A DNA stretch of 7,007 nt from assembly GCA_947452525.1 (NCBI GenBank), contig CANGCW010000050.1:1-7007 (forward strand), read 5' to 3'. Source of the DNA: Actinomycetota bacterium (lineage in GTDB: Bacteria; Actinomycetota; Actinomycetes; Nanopelagicales; Nanopelagicaceae). Both the position numbers and the translations under genes were made by a program. The notes under the pieces are model-generated. The model saw only the letters and a list, made by a program, of their open reading frames with translations, was not told where the DNA came from and did no database searches. Within the stretch, counting starts at the first letter, position 1. Every line of letters starts with the position of its first letter. Shown one piece after another: positions 1 through 6,420 of the stretch.

Positions 1-402
1 GTAGGGCATTGGCATGACACTTGTTGAGTCACTTGTTGATGTCTCAGCACGAAGGGTCGCGAGCAAGATGCTTCCCGTGGAGTCATAACGTTCAATGCGG
101 TAGCTCTTGAAGGCGCCAATTCCGTTTACTCCGACGGCCACGTTTGGACTTGCCATCGTTGGCATGTAATTCGAAGAGATGATATTTACACCGAGTTGGC
201 TACCGACCTTGGCTGGCTGGCTCGGATTTCCCATCGTGAATGAGTAGACAGGTGTGGGACAGATCTGAGTTGCGGCGGCGGCAGCCGGTGTGGCGCCGGT
301 CACAGCACTAATAGAGGAGATAAGTCCGAGAACGAGGCCGGAGACGGCAACCTTTGCGATCTTTGCAAGTGAAGCTGGCGCTGTGAAGAGTCTCTGGCTC
401 AT
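1..402 (-). CDS. Exported protein of unknown function, N-terminal part (runs off window)
   Basis: The reading frame is open for 134 codons from an ATG at 402-400 to the window edge with no stop, so the C-terminus is missing. The start is supported by a strong Shine-Dalgarno sequence (AAAGGGGA, 5 nt upstream). The N-terminus is a signal peptide: MSQR, a Lys at about 14 and 17, a hydrophobic core at about 18-35 (VAVSGLVLGLISSISAV), then an Ala-rich stretch (TPAAAAA) with likely cleavage near residue 44. The mature part begins TQICPTPVYSF and continues with a Ser/Thr/Val/Gly-rich, beta-like sequence, including SYRIERYDSTGSILLATLR at about 98-116. I do not recognise the family. It follows two other exported-protein genes in the same direction but is separated from them by a terminator, so it is probably transcribed on its own. 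A role at the cell surface is an inference from the signal peptide and neighbours only. Confidence 0.85.
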   Translation of the reverse strand, partial: MSQRLFTAPASLAKIAKVAVSGLVLGLISSISAVTGATPAAAAATQICPTPVYSFTMGNPSQPAKVGSQLGVNIISSNYMPTMASPNVAVGVNGIGAFKSYRIERYDSTGSILLATLRAETSTSDSTSVMPMPY

Positions 403-407
403 CTGGT

Positions 408-415
408 TCCCCTTT
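408..415 (-). promoter_or_regulatory. Ribosome binding site of the 402 start
   Basis: On the minus strand AAAGGGGA lies 5 nt before the ATG at 402-400. It fixes the start of the partial exported protein, since the frame stays open for some distance upstream and other starts would otherwise be possible. Confidence 0.7.
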
Positions 416-468
416 GATACGCACACGATTCGATCCCAGCAACGAAGCAAGATCAGCCTGATGTGCAA

Positions 469-493
469 TTGCCCGGCTGGTATGGCCGGGCAA
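469..493 (-). promoter_or_regulatory. Leader hairpin upstream of the partial exported-protein gene
   Basis: A perfect 9-bp inverted repeat, TTGCCCGGC and GCCGGGCAA, surrounds a 7-nt loop (CATACCA on the minus strand). It lies 66 nt upstream of the ATG at 402. No T-run follows on either strand, so it is not a standard intrinsic terminator. Between hairpin and start a second, weaker pairing is possible (GCACAT at 466-461 with GTGTGC at 426-421). It could be a structured 5' leader or a repressor site. No known riboswitch consensus was recognised. Confidence 0.45.
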
Positions 494-611
494 ATCTTGA
501 CAAACTAATTGAATATCGGGCCCAATAGTATCCGAAGCCTTTCCTTTCTTCTCGATATCTCTCCCAAAACTCTCACTCCCGTGGTGCATCACTCGACAAT
601 GGAATGTTGAG

Positions 612-653
612 CGAAAAGGCGAAGGCGCAAGTCCCCGAGAGAAGACTTGCGCC
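612..653 (-). terminator. Rho-independent terminator of the 787-residue protein gene
   Basis: Twenty bases after the TAA stop at 674, the minus strand has a perfect 10-bp stem, GGCGCAAGTC and GACTTGCGCC (653-644 and 633-624), with a 10-nt loop. The stem can extend inward through two G-U pairs and one C-G pair to leave a TCTC tetraloop. It is followed by TTCGCCTTTTCG, a short T-rich tract. The position just past the stop and the GC-rich stem make this a convincing terminator. The other strand lacks a comparable T-tract. Confidence 0.8.
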
Positions 654-673
654 GGCCTTGTGTGGCTCCTGGG

Positions 674-3037
674 TTACTTAGCCGGGATGCTCACAATCTC
701 TCTTCCTTTGTAGCGGATCGAGAAGGAGGTGCCTGAGAGCTTGGTTGTGCTGAGCGCACCTAGCCCTTTTCCGTCGAGACGGATCACGCCGACCTTCTTT
801 GCGCTCTTTCCCTTCACTGCAAAGATATCGAGAACTCTCTTCGCATAGGCCGCACCGGCTGAGACGGTGAGTCGAAGGCCTGATGTGCCCGTCGCGACGA
901 CCTTTGCTACGACTTTCTTTACAGGCTTCGCAGCGACCTTCACTGGCTGCTCTACGACAAGTGGTGCCTTAGCCAGCAACGGTTCGCTAACAACTGGTAT
1001 TGCTGGCATCGCCGGAGGCGGAAGCAGATCAGTTGTGATGGAGATCGGTGTAACTGTGGTGGTCTCACTAACTGCTCCCCCATTCAGAGCCGGCGGAGTA
1101 ACAGCCGGCGGAGAAACGGGTGGCGGAGTGAAAGAGCTGTTGTTGCTAGGTGTTGAATCAATGGGCGTTGGAGCAGGAGTAATTACTCCATAGAAGTGAA
1201 CGATCACTGCTGATTCTTTAGCCGAGTATTGAGTTGTCTCATCAACGCTGAGAATAATTCGACAATCAGTAGGGTGAAGGCTTGAAAGCACGCTTCCATT
1301 GAGTACGCAGTCCGAACTATTCTCTGAAGCAGAGAGATAGCTAAATGGCGCACTTCCCATGATGGTAGTCGTTGTGAGCGTGACGGTCTCTTGCCATTTA
1401 ACATTAGTAGCGGAAGCCAGGATTTCTACTGGCTGATCAGCCTTCACCACGGAGAATTCGAGTACGAGGTAGTTGTACGCGTAGAGGTTTCCTTGGGCGA
1501 ACTCCACATAGATCTGGCACTCTCCAATGTTGAGGGTATCGAAGACCATATGGTTTGCATCTTTCAGCGTGCATGCGCTCTCAAAACCTGGTACCACGCT
1601 GTAGGTAGCTGCACCGGATCCTGCCACAGGCTGAGCATCTGGAAGCGATGTCGTTGTAATCGGAATGGAATTGAAAGATGGATACGTTGAAGGATTTGGA
1701 GTTCCATTTGTATTCGCGAAGAGGCTTGCTCTCTCGATAAAGGTGCCTCCTGTTGCAGTGTGTCCTGCAAGCAGAATCGTTGCTCGTGCAGGAGTGAGTG
1801 CATCGATAGGAGTATTTGAGAGGAATGAGATGGAGACAGTACATGTCGTCAGATGTGAAACAGTCGCTGTTGAACCGAGAGGGCAAGGTGAACTTCCTCC
1901 TGGAACTACCTGGAAGAGGGATGCATCCGGACCTTCCAAAGTAATTGAATCAATCAGAGCGGGCCCATCAGATGTATTCTGCATCGAGGCGGTAACAGTT
2001 CTTGCAACACCAACTGTTGCTCCGCCAAGTGAGATTGGCTTATGGAAGTAGAAGTAGTAGGAGCGTGTCGCTCCCGTCGCAGAAGTAACCCCGATCCTAA
2101 TTGTTGTCGTCTTTGAAGTGATGGGTATTGTCGTCGGAGTGCTATCTGCAAGGACATCTGCATCTAACTTGAGAACCTCGGTTGGATTGTTCTTGTTTAG
2201 TGTGACCAGAGCCGAATTCTCACCGATGGGTAGAGCCTCAACGGAGTAGTTACGGATACTTGGATCAAACCCGATTACACCGGTATTTCGTTGATAGAGC
2301 TTCAATGGATTTCCAGCTAAATCTGTGGCAACAAATGAGGCGAGCGTTGTGTCAGTCGAGTTTGAGATTGTGAGAGAACGAGTTACTGATCCGGAAGCGT
2401 AATTACCACTTGCAGGAATGTTCGCTGTTACTTTGCAAGCTCCAGTACTAAAGAGGTTAAGGACGAAAGAGATATCTGAATTCTGGTGATCGAGCGCACA
2501 GACAGAAGCAGAAGTCGTGTCGACGGAATAGGTAACCGGCCCTGGCTCGTTCATTGTGATGGCTGGCACAACGGTGACTGGCTTATTTGTAAATTCAATT
2601 CCGCTGCCTGATGACCAGACAGCATTTCTTGATATTGGCTGGACGGTGAGAGTCCAATAATTTCCAACCGTTGCCTCTGTTCCTCCCCGGCTGAATGCAT
2701 CAACGTAGACTGAAGATCCGGAGATCTTGGCTCTCACATCACACGTACCGATGGAGGTCACTGAGAGGACTTGTGTTGCCTGATCTACAGAGCAGCCTGC
2801 AGTATTTGTTGTGTCCTTGATTTGAAAGGTGATGACATCATTTGCATCGCTTGCAGATGGCATTGGTTGAGACAAAGTAAGGGTCTGGCCATAAGTCATG
2901 GCTGTTGGATTCAGGGTCCAAGTTAATGTGCGACTCGTTGTGCCAGCGGCATGAGCAGAAGGCATAGTGGCGATGAATCCGAGTACGAGGGTTGCAATCA
3001 CAACCTTTGCTCGTGATGTAATTTTCTTTACGTTCAT
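674..3037 (-). CDS. Large secreted multidomain Ig-like / cadherin-like surface protein (787 aa)
   Basis: It begins with a classic signal peptide (MNVKKITSRAK, hydrophobic core 12-26, cleavage after AHA at about 30). Visible modules are: Ig-like repeats at about 36-134 (C82, C99) and 135-226 (C180, C201); a cadherin-like beta-sandwich at about 231-334 (core FDPSIRNYSVEAL, ending SYYFYF); an ASH/HYDIN-like domain at about 336-442 (C385, C399; SMQNTSDGPALIDSITLEG, then TTCTVSISF); and two more Ig-like repeats at about 445-533 (C489, C507) and 534-616 (C577, C592). A Pro/Thr/Ser linker at 618-685 turns Ala/Val/Lys-rich (686-715). The last 70 residues form a beta-rich module resembling the C-terminus of the upstream 535-residue protein. 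No LPXTG, membrane helix or catalytic motif is visible. These domain types are known from extracellular adhesins and structural proteins, and that role is inferred here. The ribosome site is weak (GAGAGAG, 8 nt from ATG). A strong terminator follows the gene. Confidence 0.9.
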   Translation of the reverse strand: MNVKKITSRAKVVIATLVLGFIATMPSAHAAGTTSRTLTWTLNPTAMTYGQTLTLSQPMPSASDANDVITFQIKDTTNTAGCSVDQATQVLSVTSIGTCDVRAKISGSSVYVDAFSRGGTEATVGNYWTLTVQPISRNAVWSSGSGIEFTNKPVTVVPAITMNEPGPVTYSVDTTSASVCALDHQNSDISFVLNLFSTGACKVTANIPASGNYASGSVTRSLTISNSTDTTLASFVATDLAGNPLKLYQRNTGVIGFDPSIRNYSVEALPIGENSALVTLNKNNPTEVLKLDADVLADSTPTTIPITSKTTTIRIGVTSATGATRSYYFYFHKPISLGGATVGVARTVTASMQNTSDGPALIDSITLEGPDASLFQVVPGGSSPCPLGSTATVSHLTTCTVSISFLSNTPIDALTPARATILLAGHTATGGTFIERASLFANTNGTPNPSTYPSFNSIPITTTSLPDAQPVAGSGAATYSVVPGFESACTLKDANHMVFDTLNIGECQIYVEFAQGNLYAYNYLVLEFSVVKADQPVEILASATNVKWQETVTLTTTTIMGSAPFSYLSASENSSDCVLNGSVLSSLHPTDCRIILSVDETTQYSAKESAVIVHFYGVITPAPTPIDSTPSNNSSFTPPPVSPPAVTPPALNGGAVSETTTVTPISITTDLLPPPAMPAIPVVSEPLLAKAPLVVEQPVKVAAKPVKKVVAKVVATGTSGLRLTVSAGAAYAKRVLDIFAVKGKSAKKVGVIRLDGKGLGALSTTKLSGTSFSIRYKGREIVSIPAK

Positions 3038-3104
3038 TTTGATTTCTCTCTCTCAGGTTAAGCGTGAATTAAGCAGGGTGGGGCTGTTTTTGGGTACGAC
3101 TGAT

Positions 3105-3142
3105 AAAGCAGGGGGTCCATTTCGAAGAAACGGTTCTGCTTT
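3105..3142 (-). promoter_or_regulatory. Two-tier hairpin between the two large secreted-protein genes
   Basis: The outer arms AAAGCAG and CTGCTTT (7 bp, perfect) enclose a second 7-bp stem, CCGTTTC and GAAATGG, with a TTC loop. The inner stem contains one G-U pair only in the minus-strand RNA; the plus-strand RNA would have an A-C mismatch there. The structure therefore suits the direction of transcription. It begins 22 nt after the stop of the 535-residue gene. Only CTGCTTTAT follows, so as a terminator it would be weak. An attenuator or a processing/stability element that sets the ratio of the two proteins is equally possible. Confidence 0.45.
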
Positions 3143-3164
3143 GGAGCGTGTTACTTAGTTAGCT

Positions 3165-4772
3165 TTAGGGACTTTTTATATCTGTGACAGAGCTGGCTAG
3201 AAGCTGATCACCGAATTTCAATTCAATGGTGAAGCTCTTCGGAATATTCGTTGGTGAGAATGTAAACCTCACTGCGCCATTTGATGTCGCAGTAATTTTC
3301 TGGACAAATCCAAGTGATCGAGATGCCTGGTCTAACAGGTAGAGATCGACGCTCTTATTTGCATAGATCTTTGAGAGCGCGGACTGGACCGTTAACTTCT
3401 TGCCAGCTGTAAATACGCGAACTGCCTTCGGATTAACGGTCAGCGCGAATGGTCCAGATGTTCCACTTGAGTAGATTGCATCACCATTCTTTACGACATC
3501 TACTGAACACTCTCCTGCAGCAAGGGCTGTTACAACGCCCTTCTGGGTGATGGAACAGATCTTTGGTGTGAGCGAAATAAATGTAAGTGCACCGGTGCCG
3601 CTACCGCCTTGAATTGCGAGGCGAACATTTGTGCCGATATCTCGTACTTTTACTGTTGAAAGCAGGATTAAATCTTTAGAAAGGCGCTTCGTTCCGTAGA
3701 AGGTGAGGTGGCGGGTAAGGATGACGACGTTCTCATCCTGATCGAGGTAGTAACCCTCGCGCATATCATCGGGGAGTGATGTGCCAGAGATCTTCGCAAT
3801 GGTCTTCCAGATAAGACCGTCCTGTGAATAAACAACATCGTTGCCTTTGAGTGGCAGTGGTCCAAGGTTAAGAGTGAGAACGTTCTTCAACTCTGTGACT
3901 TTAACTCCATTTGCGTCGTAGGCATTAATCTCAACTTGGAGAAGACCAGCCTTTGCTGCCTCTGGGGCAGTTCCAGAAACGATATCCAAAGTGGAGTTGT
4001 CGGGAAGTATTCCAGCTGGTGCTGTCACTGTTACATAAGAATTTTCAATCGGAAGAGTCACTGCGAGCGGAAGAATGGGTGAAGGCTCTGACGATGTTGC
4101 ATCTGCAGCGGTGGGCACAGGTACATCCACGTTTGTACCGGCGGAGATGACGGTGTAGAGAATCGGATTAGATGTGGTCAAGTAGTAAGCGGGATCATCT
4201 GTCGCGGTATAGCCGATATAACAAGCGCCTTCATTTGCTGCATAAAGCTGGCTTCCCTGGAGATAACAACCACTGCTACCGGATTCCAAGACAACAGGGT
4301 CAACCGAGCCGATGCCATCGGAGATATTGACGTTAGGCAGATATGTTGATGTTCCTGATCTAAAGGTGACTCCTTCTGGCAGATCGTTCAGTGTGCGGCT
4401 CAGAAGAGCTGGCTCGACCAGATGAGTACTTGTGAGTGTAAAGAGGCGAACCGTGGAGACGGGACCGAAACCGTTAAAGGCATCCGCTGAGGCAGAAATC
4501 AAACATGAACCGGAATTCGCATAGGTAAATTGGTGTGGGCCAGTGAGCGCGCACTGACTGCCGGTGTTATCGATGATTCGATAGGTAATAGGTGCGCCAG
4601 ATGTGGCGGTGGCAGTGGGGAAAGATTCAGAGTCGGCATCAATCGTGTTTGAAGCGGGAAGCACCTCAGATGTCCAGGTAATCGATGTGGCAGCAGCGTG
4701 GGCAGAGATGATCGGGAGGGAGAGGCCACCTACAACTGCGGCTATTGCCACGAGCTTTCTGATCTTCATCAT
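3165..4772 (-). CDS. Secreted Ig-like repeat protein (535 aa), relative of the 787-residue neighbour
   Basis: A signal peptide (MMKIRK, core 7-22, cleavage after AHA at about 26) leads into ITWTSEVLP, recalling the TLTWTLNP start of the neighbouring protein. Two Ig-like modules follow, at about 30-122 (C74, C90) and 123-210 (C169, C184). A middle region at about 235-366 has a VTVTAPAGILPDNSTLDI strand and ends VILTRHLTFYGTKR, like the ZU5-type beta-sandwiches of surface proteins. That label is a guess from pattern. A third Ig-like repeat (about 370-447; C406, C422, GECSVDV) leads to a C-terminal beta module (about 457-535) similar to that of the 787-residue protein. No anchor or enzyme motif is seen. 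Either of two adjacent ATGs could be used: GAGG sits 5 nt before the first and GGAG sits 5 nt before the second (4769). The next gene starts 127 bp downstream on the same strand, so co-transcription is plausible. The function is unknown, with a surface-structural role inferred. Confidence 0.9.
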   Translation of the reverse strand: MMKIRKLVAIAAVVGGLSLPIISAHAAATSITWTSEVLPASNTIDADSESFPTATATSGAPITYRIIDNTGSQCALTGPHQFTYANSGSCLISASADAFNGFGPVSTVRLFTLTSTHLVEPALLSRTLNDLPEGVTFRSGTSTYLPNVNISDGIGSVDPVVLESGSSGCYLQGSQLYAANEGACYIGYTATDDPAYYLTTSNPILYTVISAGTNVDVPVPTAADATSSEPSPILPLAVTLPIENSYVTVTAPAGILPDNSTLDIVSGTAPEAAKAGLLQVEINAYDANGVKVTELKNVLTLNLGPLPLKGNDVVYSQDGLIWKTIAKISGTSLPDDMREGYYLDQDENVVILTRHLTFYGTKRLSKDLILLSTVKVRDIGTNVRLAIQGGSGTGALTFISLTPKICSITQKGVVTALAAGECSVDVVKNGDAIYSSGTSGPFALTVNPKAVRVFTAGKKLTVQSALSKIYANKSVDLYLLDQASRSLGFVQKITATSNGAVRFTFSPTNIPKSFTIELKFGDQLLASSVTDIKSP

Positions 4773-4781
4773 TTCTCCCTC
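4773..4781 (-). promoter_or_regulatory. Ribosome binding site before tandem ATGs
   Basis: The minus strand reads GAGGGAGAA directly followed by ATGATG. Depending on whether GAGG or GGAG pairs with the 16S tail, the optimal 5-nt spacing selects the first or the second ATG. The start of the 535-residue protein is therefore uncertain by one residue. Confidence 0.6.
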
Positions 4782-4827
4782 AAACCTTCGTTTAACACCG
4801 CTTCTCTGCGATATCCCGAAGTTTATT

Positions 4828-4885
4828 GAGTTTCTTGAGCATGTCTTGCGCTTTAGAGAAAGCGCATGGAACTGACAAGAAACTC
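4828..4885. repeat. 58-bp nested palindrome in the mmsA / secreted-protein gap
   Basis: The outer arms GAGTTTCTTG (4828-4837) and CAAGAAACTC (4876-4885) are perfect 10-bp complements. Inside them, after symmetrical 9-nt unpaired stretches on each side, sits a perfect 8-bp stem, TGCGCTTT (4847-4854) and AAAGCGCA (4859-4866), with a 4-nt loop. No T-run follows on either strand, so it is not a typical terminator. It could be an operator, an mRNA stability element, a weak bidirectional terminator, or a member of a dispersed intergenic repeat family. Only one copy is present in this window. Confidence 0.6.
4850..4878 (-). promoter_or_regulatory. Possible promoter of the secreted-protein genes inside the palindrome
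   Basis: TTGTCA (5 of 6 to the -35 consensus, 4878-4873) is spaced exactly 17 bp from TAAAGC (4855-4850), which is a poor -10 match. If real, the start point would leave a leader of about 70 nt before the 535-residue gene, and the palindrome would overlap the promoter. This is a weak call. Confidence 0.2.
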
Positions 4886-4892
4886 CAAAGAT

Positions 4893-4917
4893 TCACGCGT
4901 GGCGCGTGCTGGCGTGA
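4893..4917 (-). terminator. Possible terminator after mmsA
   Basis: Nine bases past the TGA stop of mmsA, the minus strand has the inverted repeat TCACGC ... GCGTGA with a 13-nt interval. Alternatively, a perfect 6-bp stem (CACGCG, loop CCA, CGCGTG) can form within the same bases. It is followed by AATCTTTGG, only three Ts. The GC-rich stem and position suit a terminator, but the T-tract is poor. Confidence 0.4.
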
Positions 4918-4926
4918 GCCTTGAAA

Positions 4927-6420
4927 TCAGGAGTTTTGCGGGAATCCGAGGTTGATTCCACCGTGGGATGGATCCAACCAGCGACTCGTTACGACCTTGC
5001 CACGGGTGAAGAAGTGAACGCCTTCACTGCCATGTGCATGAGTATCGCCGAAGAGTGAATTCTTCCAACCACCAAATGAGTAGTACGCAGTTGGAACTGG
5101 AATAGGAACGTTGATTCCAATCATTCCGACTTGCACTTCATTCTGGAATTTACGTGCAGCTCCACCATCATTTGTGAAAATTGCAGTTCCATTTCCATAT
5201 TGATGACTATTGATAAGAGCAAGTCCTTCTTCGTATGTATCAACGCGAATAACACTGAGTACTGGTCCGAAGATTTCATCGGTATAGATACTCATTGAAG
5301 GTGTGACATTGTCGAACAATGTTGGTCCGAGCCAGAATCCACCGGCTTCACCACTCACCTTTGGATTACGGCCATCAACAACAAGCGTTGCACCACTTGC
5401 AACACCGGCAGCAACATATGACGAGACCTTGTCACGGTGCACACTTGTCACGAGTGGTCCCATATCGGCACCCTGTGTTCCATCCCCAGTGTTAAGTCGT
5501 TCCATGCGCTGCTTGATACGAGCAACGAGAGCGTTACCGACAGGTTCAACAACAACGAGAGCAGAGATCGCCATGCAACGTTCACCCGCAGAACCAAATC
5601 CGGCGTTCACTGCTGCATCTGCAGCCAGCTCGAGATCGGCATCAGGAAGAACGAGCATATGGTTCTTCGCACCACCGAGAGCCTGAACTCTCTTTCCATT
5701 CTTGGTAGCAGTCTCGTAGATGTACTTAGCAATCGGAGTCGAACCGACAAATGAGATGGCCTTTACATCTGGGTGCTCAAGGAGGAGATCAACGGCGACC
5801 TTATCGCCATGGACAACGTTGAATACTCCATCCGGAAGACCCGCCTCTTTCCACATCGATGCGATGAGGTTGATGGCAGATGGATCCTTCTCACTTGGCT
5901 TGATGATGACTGCATTTCCTGCGGCAATCGCGAGTGGGAAGAACCACATGGGAACCATCGCTGGGAAGTTAAAGGGAGAGATAATTCCAACCACGCCGAG
6001 CGGTTGGCGGATGGAGTAGACATCGATATTTGTTGATGCGCCTTCTGAGTAACCACCCTTTAATAGGTGCGGGATGCCACATGCGAATTCAACAACTTCT
6101 TGACCACGGGTCACTTCCCCAAGCGCATCACTAAGAACTTTGCCATGCTCCGCAGTAATGAGTGCGGCTACCTCTTCTTTACGTGCGTTAAGTATCTCGC
6201 GAAAGGCGAAGAGAACTTGGGTCCGCTTTGCCAATGAACTAGTAGACCACTCTGCGAAACCTGCTTTAGCAGCGGCAATAGCCTCTTCCAGCAACGCGCT
6301 ATCGGCGAAATCAACCTTGCCCGTTACCTGACCCGTTGCAGGGTTATAGACATCTCCCTGGCGTTCAGCCTTACCTTGCCAGAGTTTTCCGCCGATGTAA
6401 TGAGTGATCTGCTTTGTCAT
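4927..6420 (-). CDS. mmsA: CoA-acylating (methyl)malonate-semialdehyde dehydrogenase
   Basis: This is a complete 497-residue ALDH6-family protein of usual length. The family oxidises methylmalonate or malonate semialdehyde with NAD+ and CoA, releasing CO2 and forming propionyl-CoA or acetyl-CoA in the cytoplasm. It acts in valine, thymine, beta-alanine or myo-inositol breakdown. Visible marks are SPFNFP with Asn151, KPSE with Lys174, FVGSTP at 224-229, the catalytic Cys282 in SAGERCMA, and EIFGPV at 382-387. The family-specific GAKNH (250-254) is present where hydrolytic ALDHs have the ELGGK glutamate region. GINVPIPVP at 435-443 is also typical. Arg105 and Arg281 are candidates for the arginines that hold the substrate carboxylate. 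The ATG overlaps the aminotransferase stop by one base, with AGGGAAG 5 nt upstream, so the two are translationally coupled. Family assignment is firm. Which semialdehyde is the natural substrate is inferred from the neighbour. Confidence 0.96.
   Translation of the reverse strand: MTKQITHYIGGKLWQGKAERQGDVYNPATGQVTGKVDFADSALLEEAIAAAKAGFAEWSTSSLAKRTQVLFAFREILNARKEEVAALITAEHGKVLSDALGEVTRGQEVVEFACGIPHLLKGGYSEGASTNIDVYSIRQPLGVVGIISPFNFPAMVPMWFFPLAIAAGNAVIIKPSEKDPSAINLIASMWKEAGLPDGVFNVVHGDKVAVDLLLEHPDVKAISFVGSTPIAKYIYETATKNGKRVQALGGAKNHMLVLPDADLELAADAAVNAGFGSAGERCMAISALVVVEPVGNALVARIKQRMERLNTGDGTQGADMGPLVTSVHRDKVSSYVAAGVASGATLVVDGRNPKVSGEAGGFWLGPTLFDNVTPSMSIYTDEIFGPVLSVIRVDTYEEGLALINSHQYGNGTAIFTNDGGAARKFQNEVQVGMIGINVPIPVPTAYYSFGGWKNSLFGDTHAHGSEGVHFFTRGKVVTSRWLDPSHGGINLGFPQNS

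Noticed and set aside
497..531. TTGACA on the plus strand, a possible rightward promoter
   Set aside because: The only -10-like hexamer (TAGTAT) is about 23 bp away, and no plus-strand gene follows.
308..592. A 94-codon minus-strand open frame beginning MMHHGSES
   Set aside because: It overlaps the start of the exported-protein gene in another frame, crosses the leader hairpin and has no signal peptide or recognisable protein character.
720..880. Search for an LPXTG sorting signal or C-terminal membrane helix in the 787-residue protein
   Set aside because: The C-terminus ends in a soluble beta-rich sequence (IVSIPAK); no LPXTG-like motif followed by a hydrophobic segment and basic tail is present.
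1665..2051. A 128-codon plus-strand open frame
   Set aside because: It lies wholly antisense to the well-supported 787-residue protein and its translation shows no domain or plausible start context.
3071..3113. Direct repeat AAGCAGGG (3071-3078 and 3106-3113)
   Set aside because: Only 8 bp and two copies, one being part of the hairpin arm; too short to distinguish from chance.
5303..5686. A 127-codon plus-strand open frame, and the overlapping one at 5437-5754
   Set aside because: Both are antisense to the mmsA coding sequence, whose family motifs leave no doubt about the real frame.
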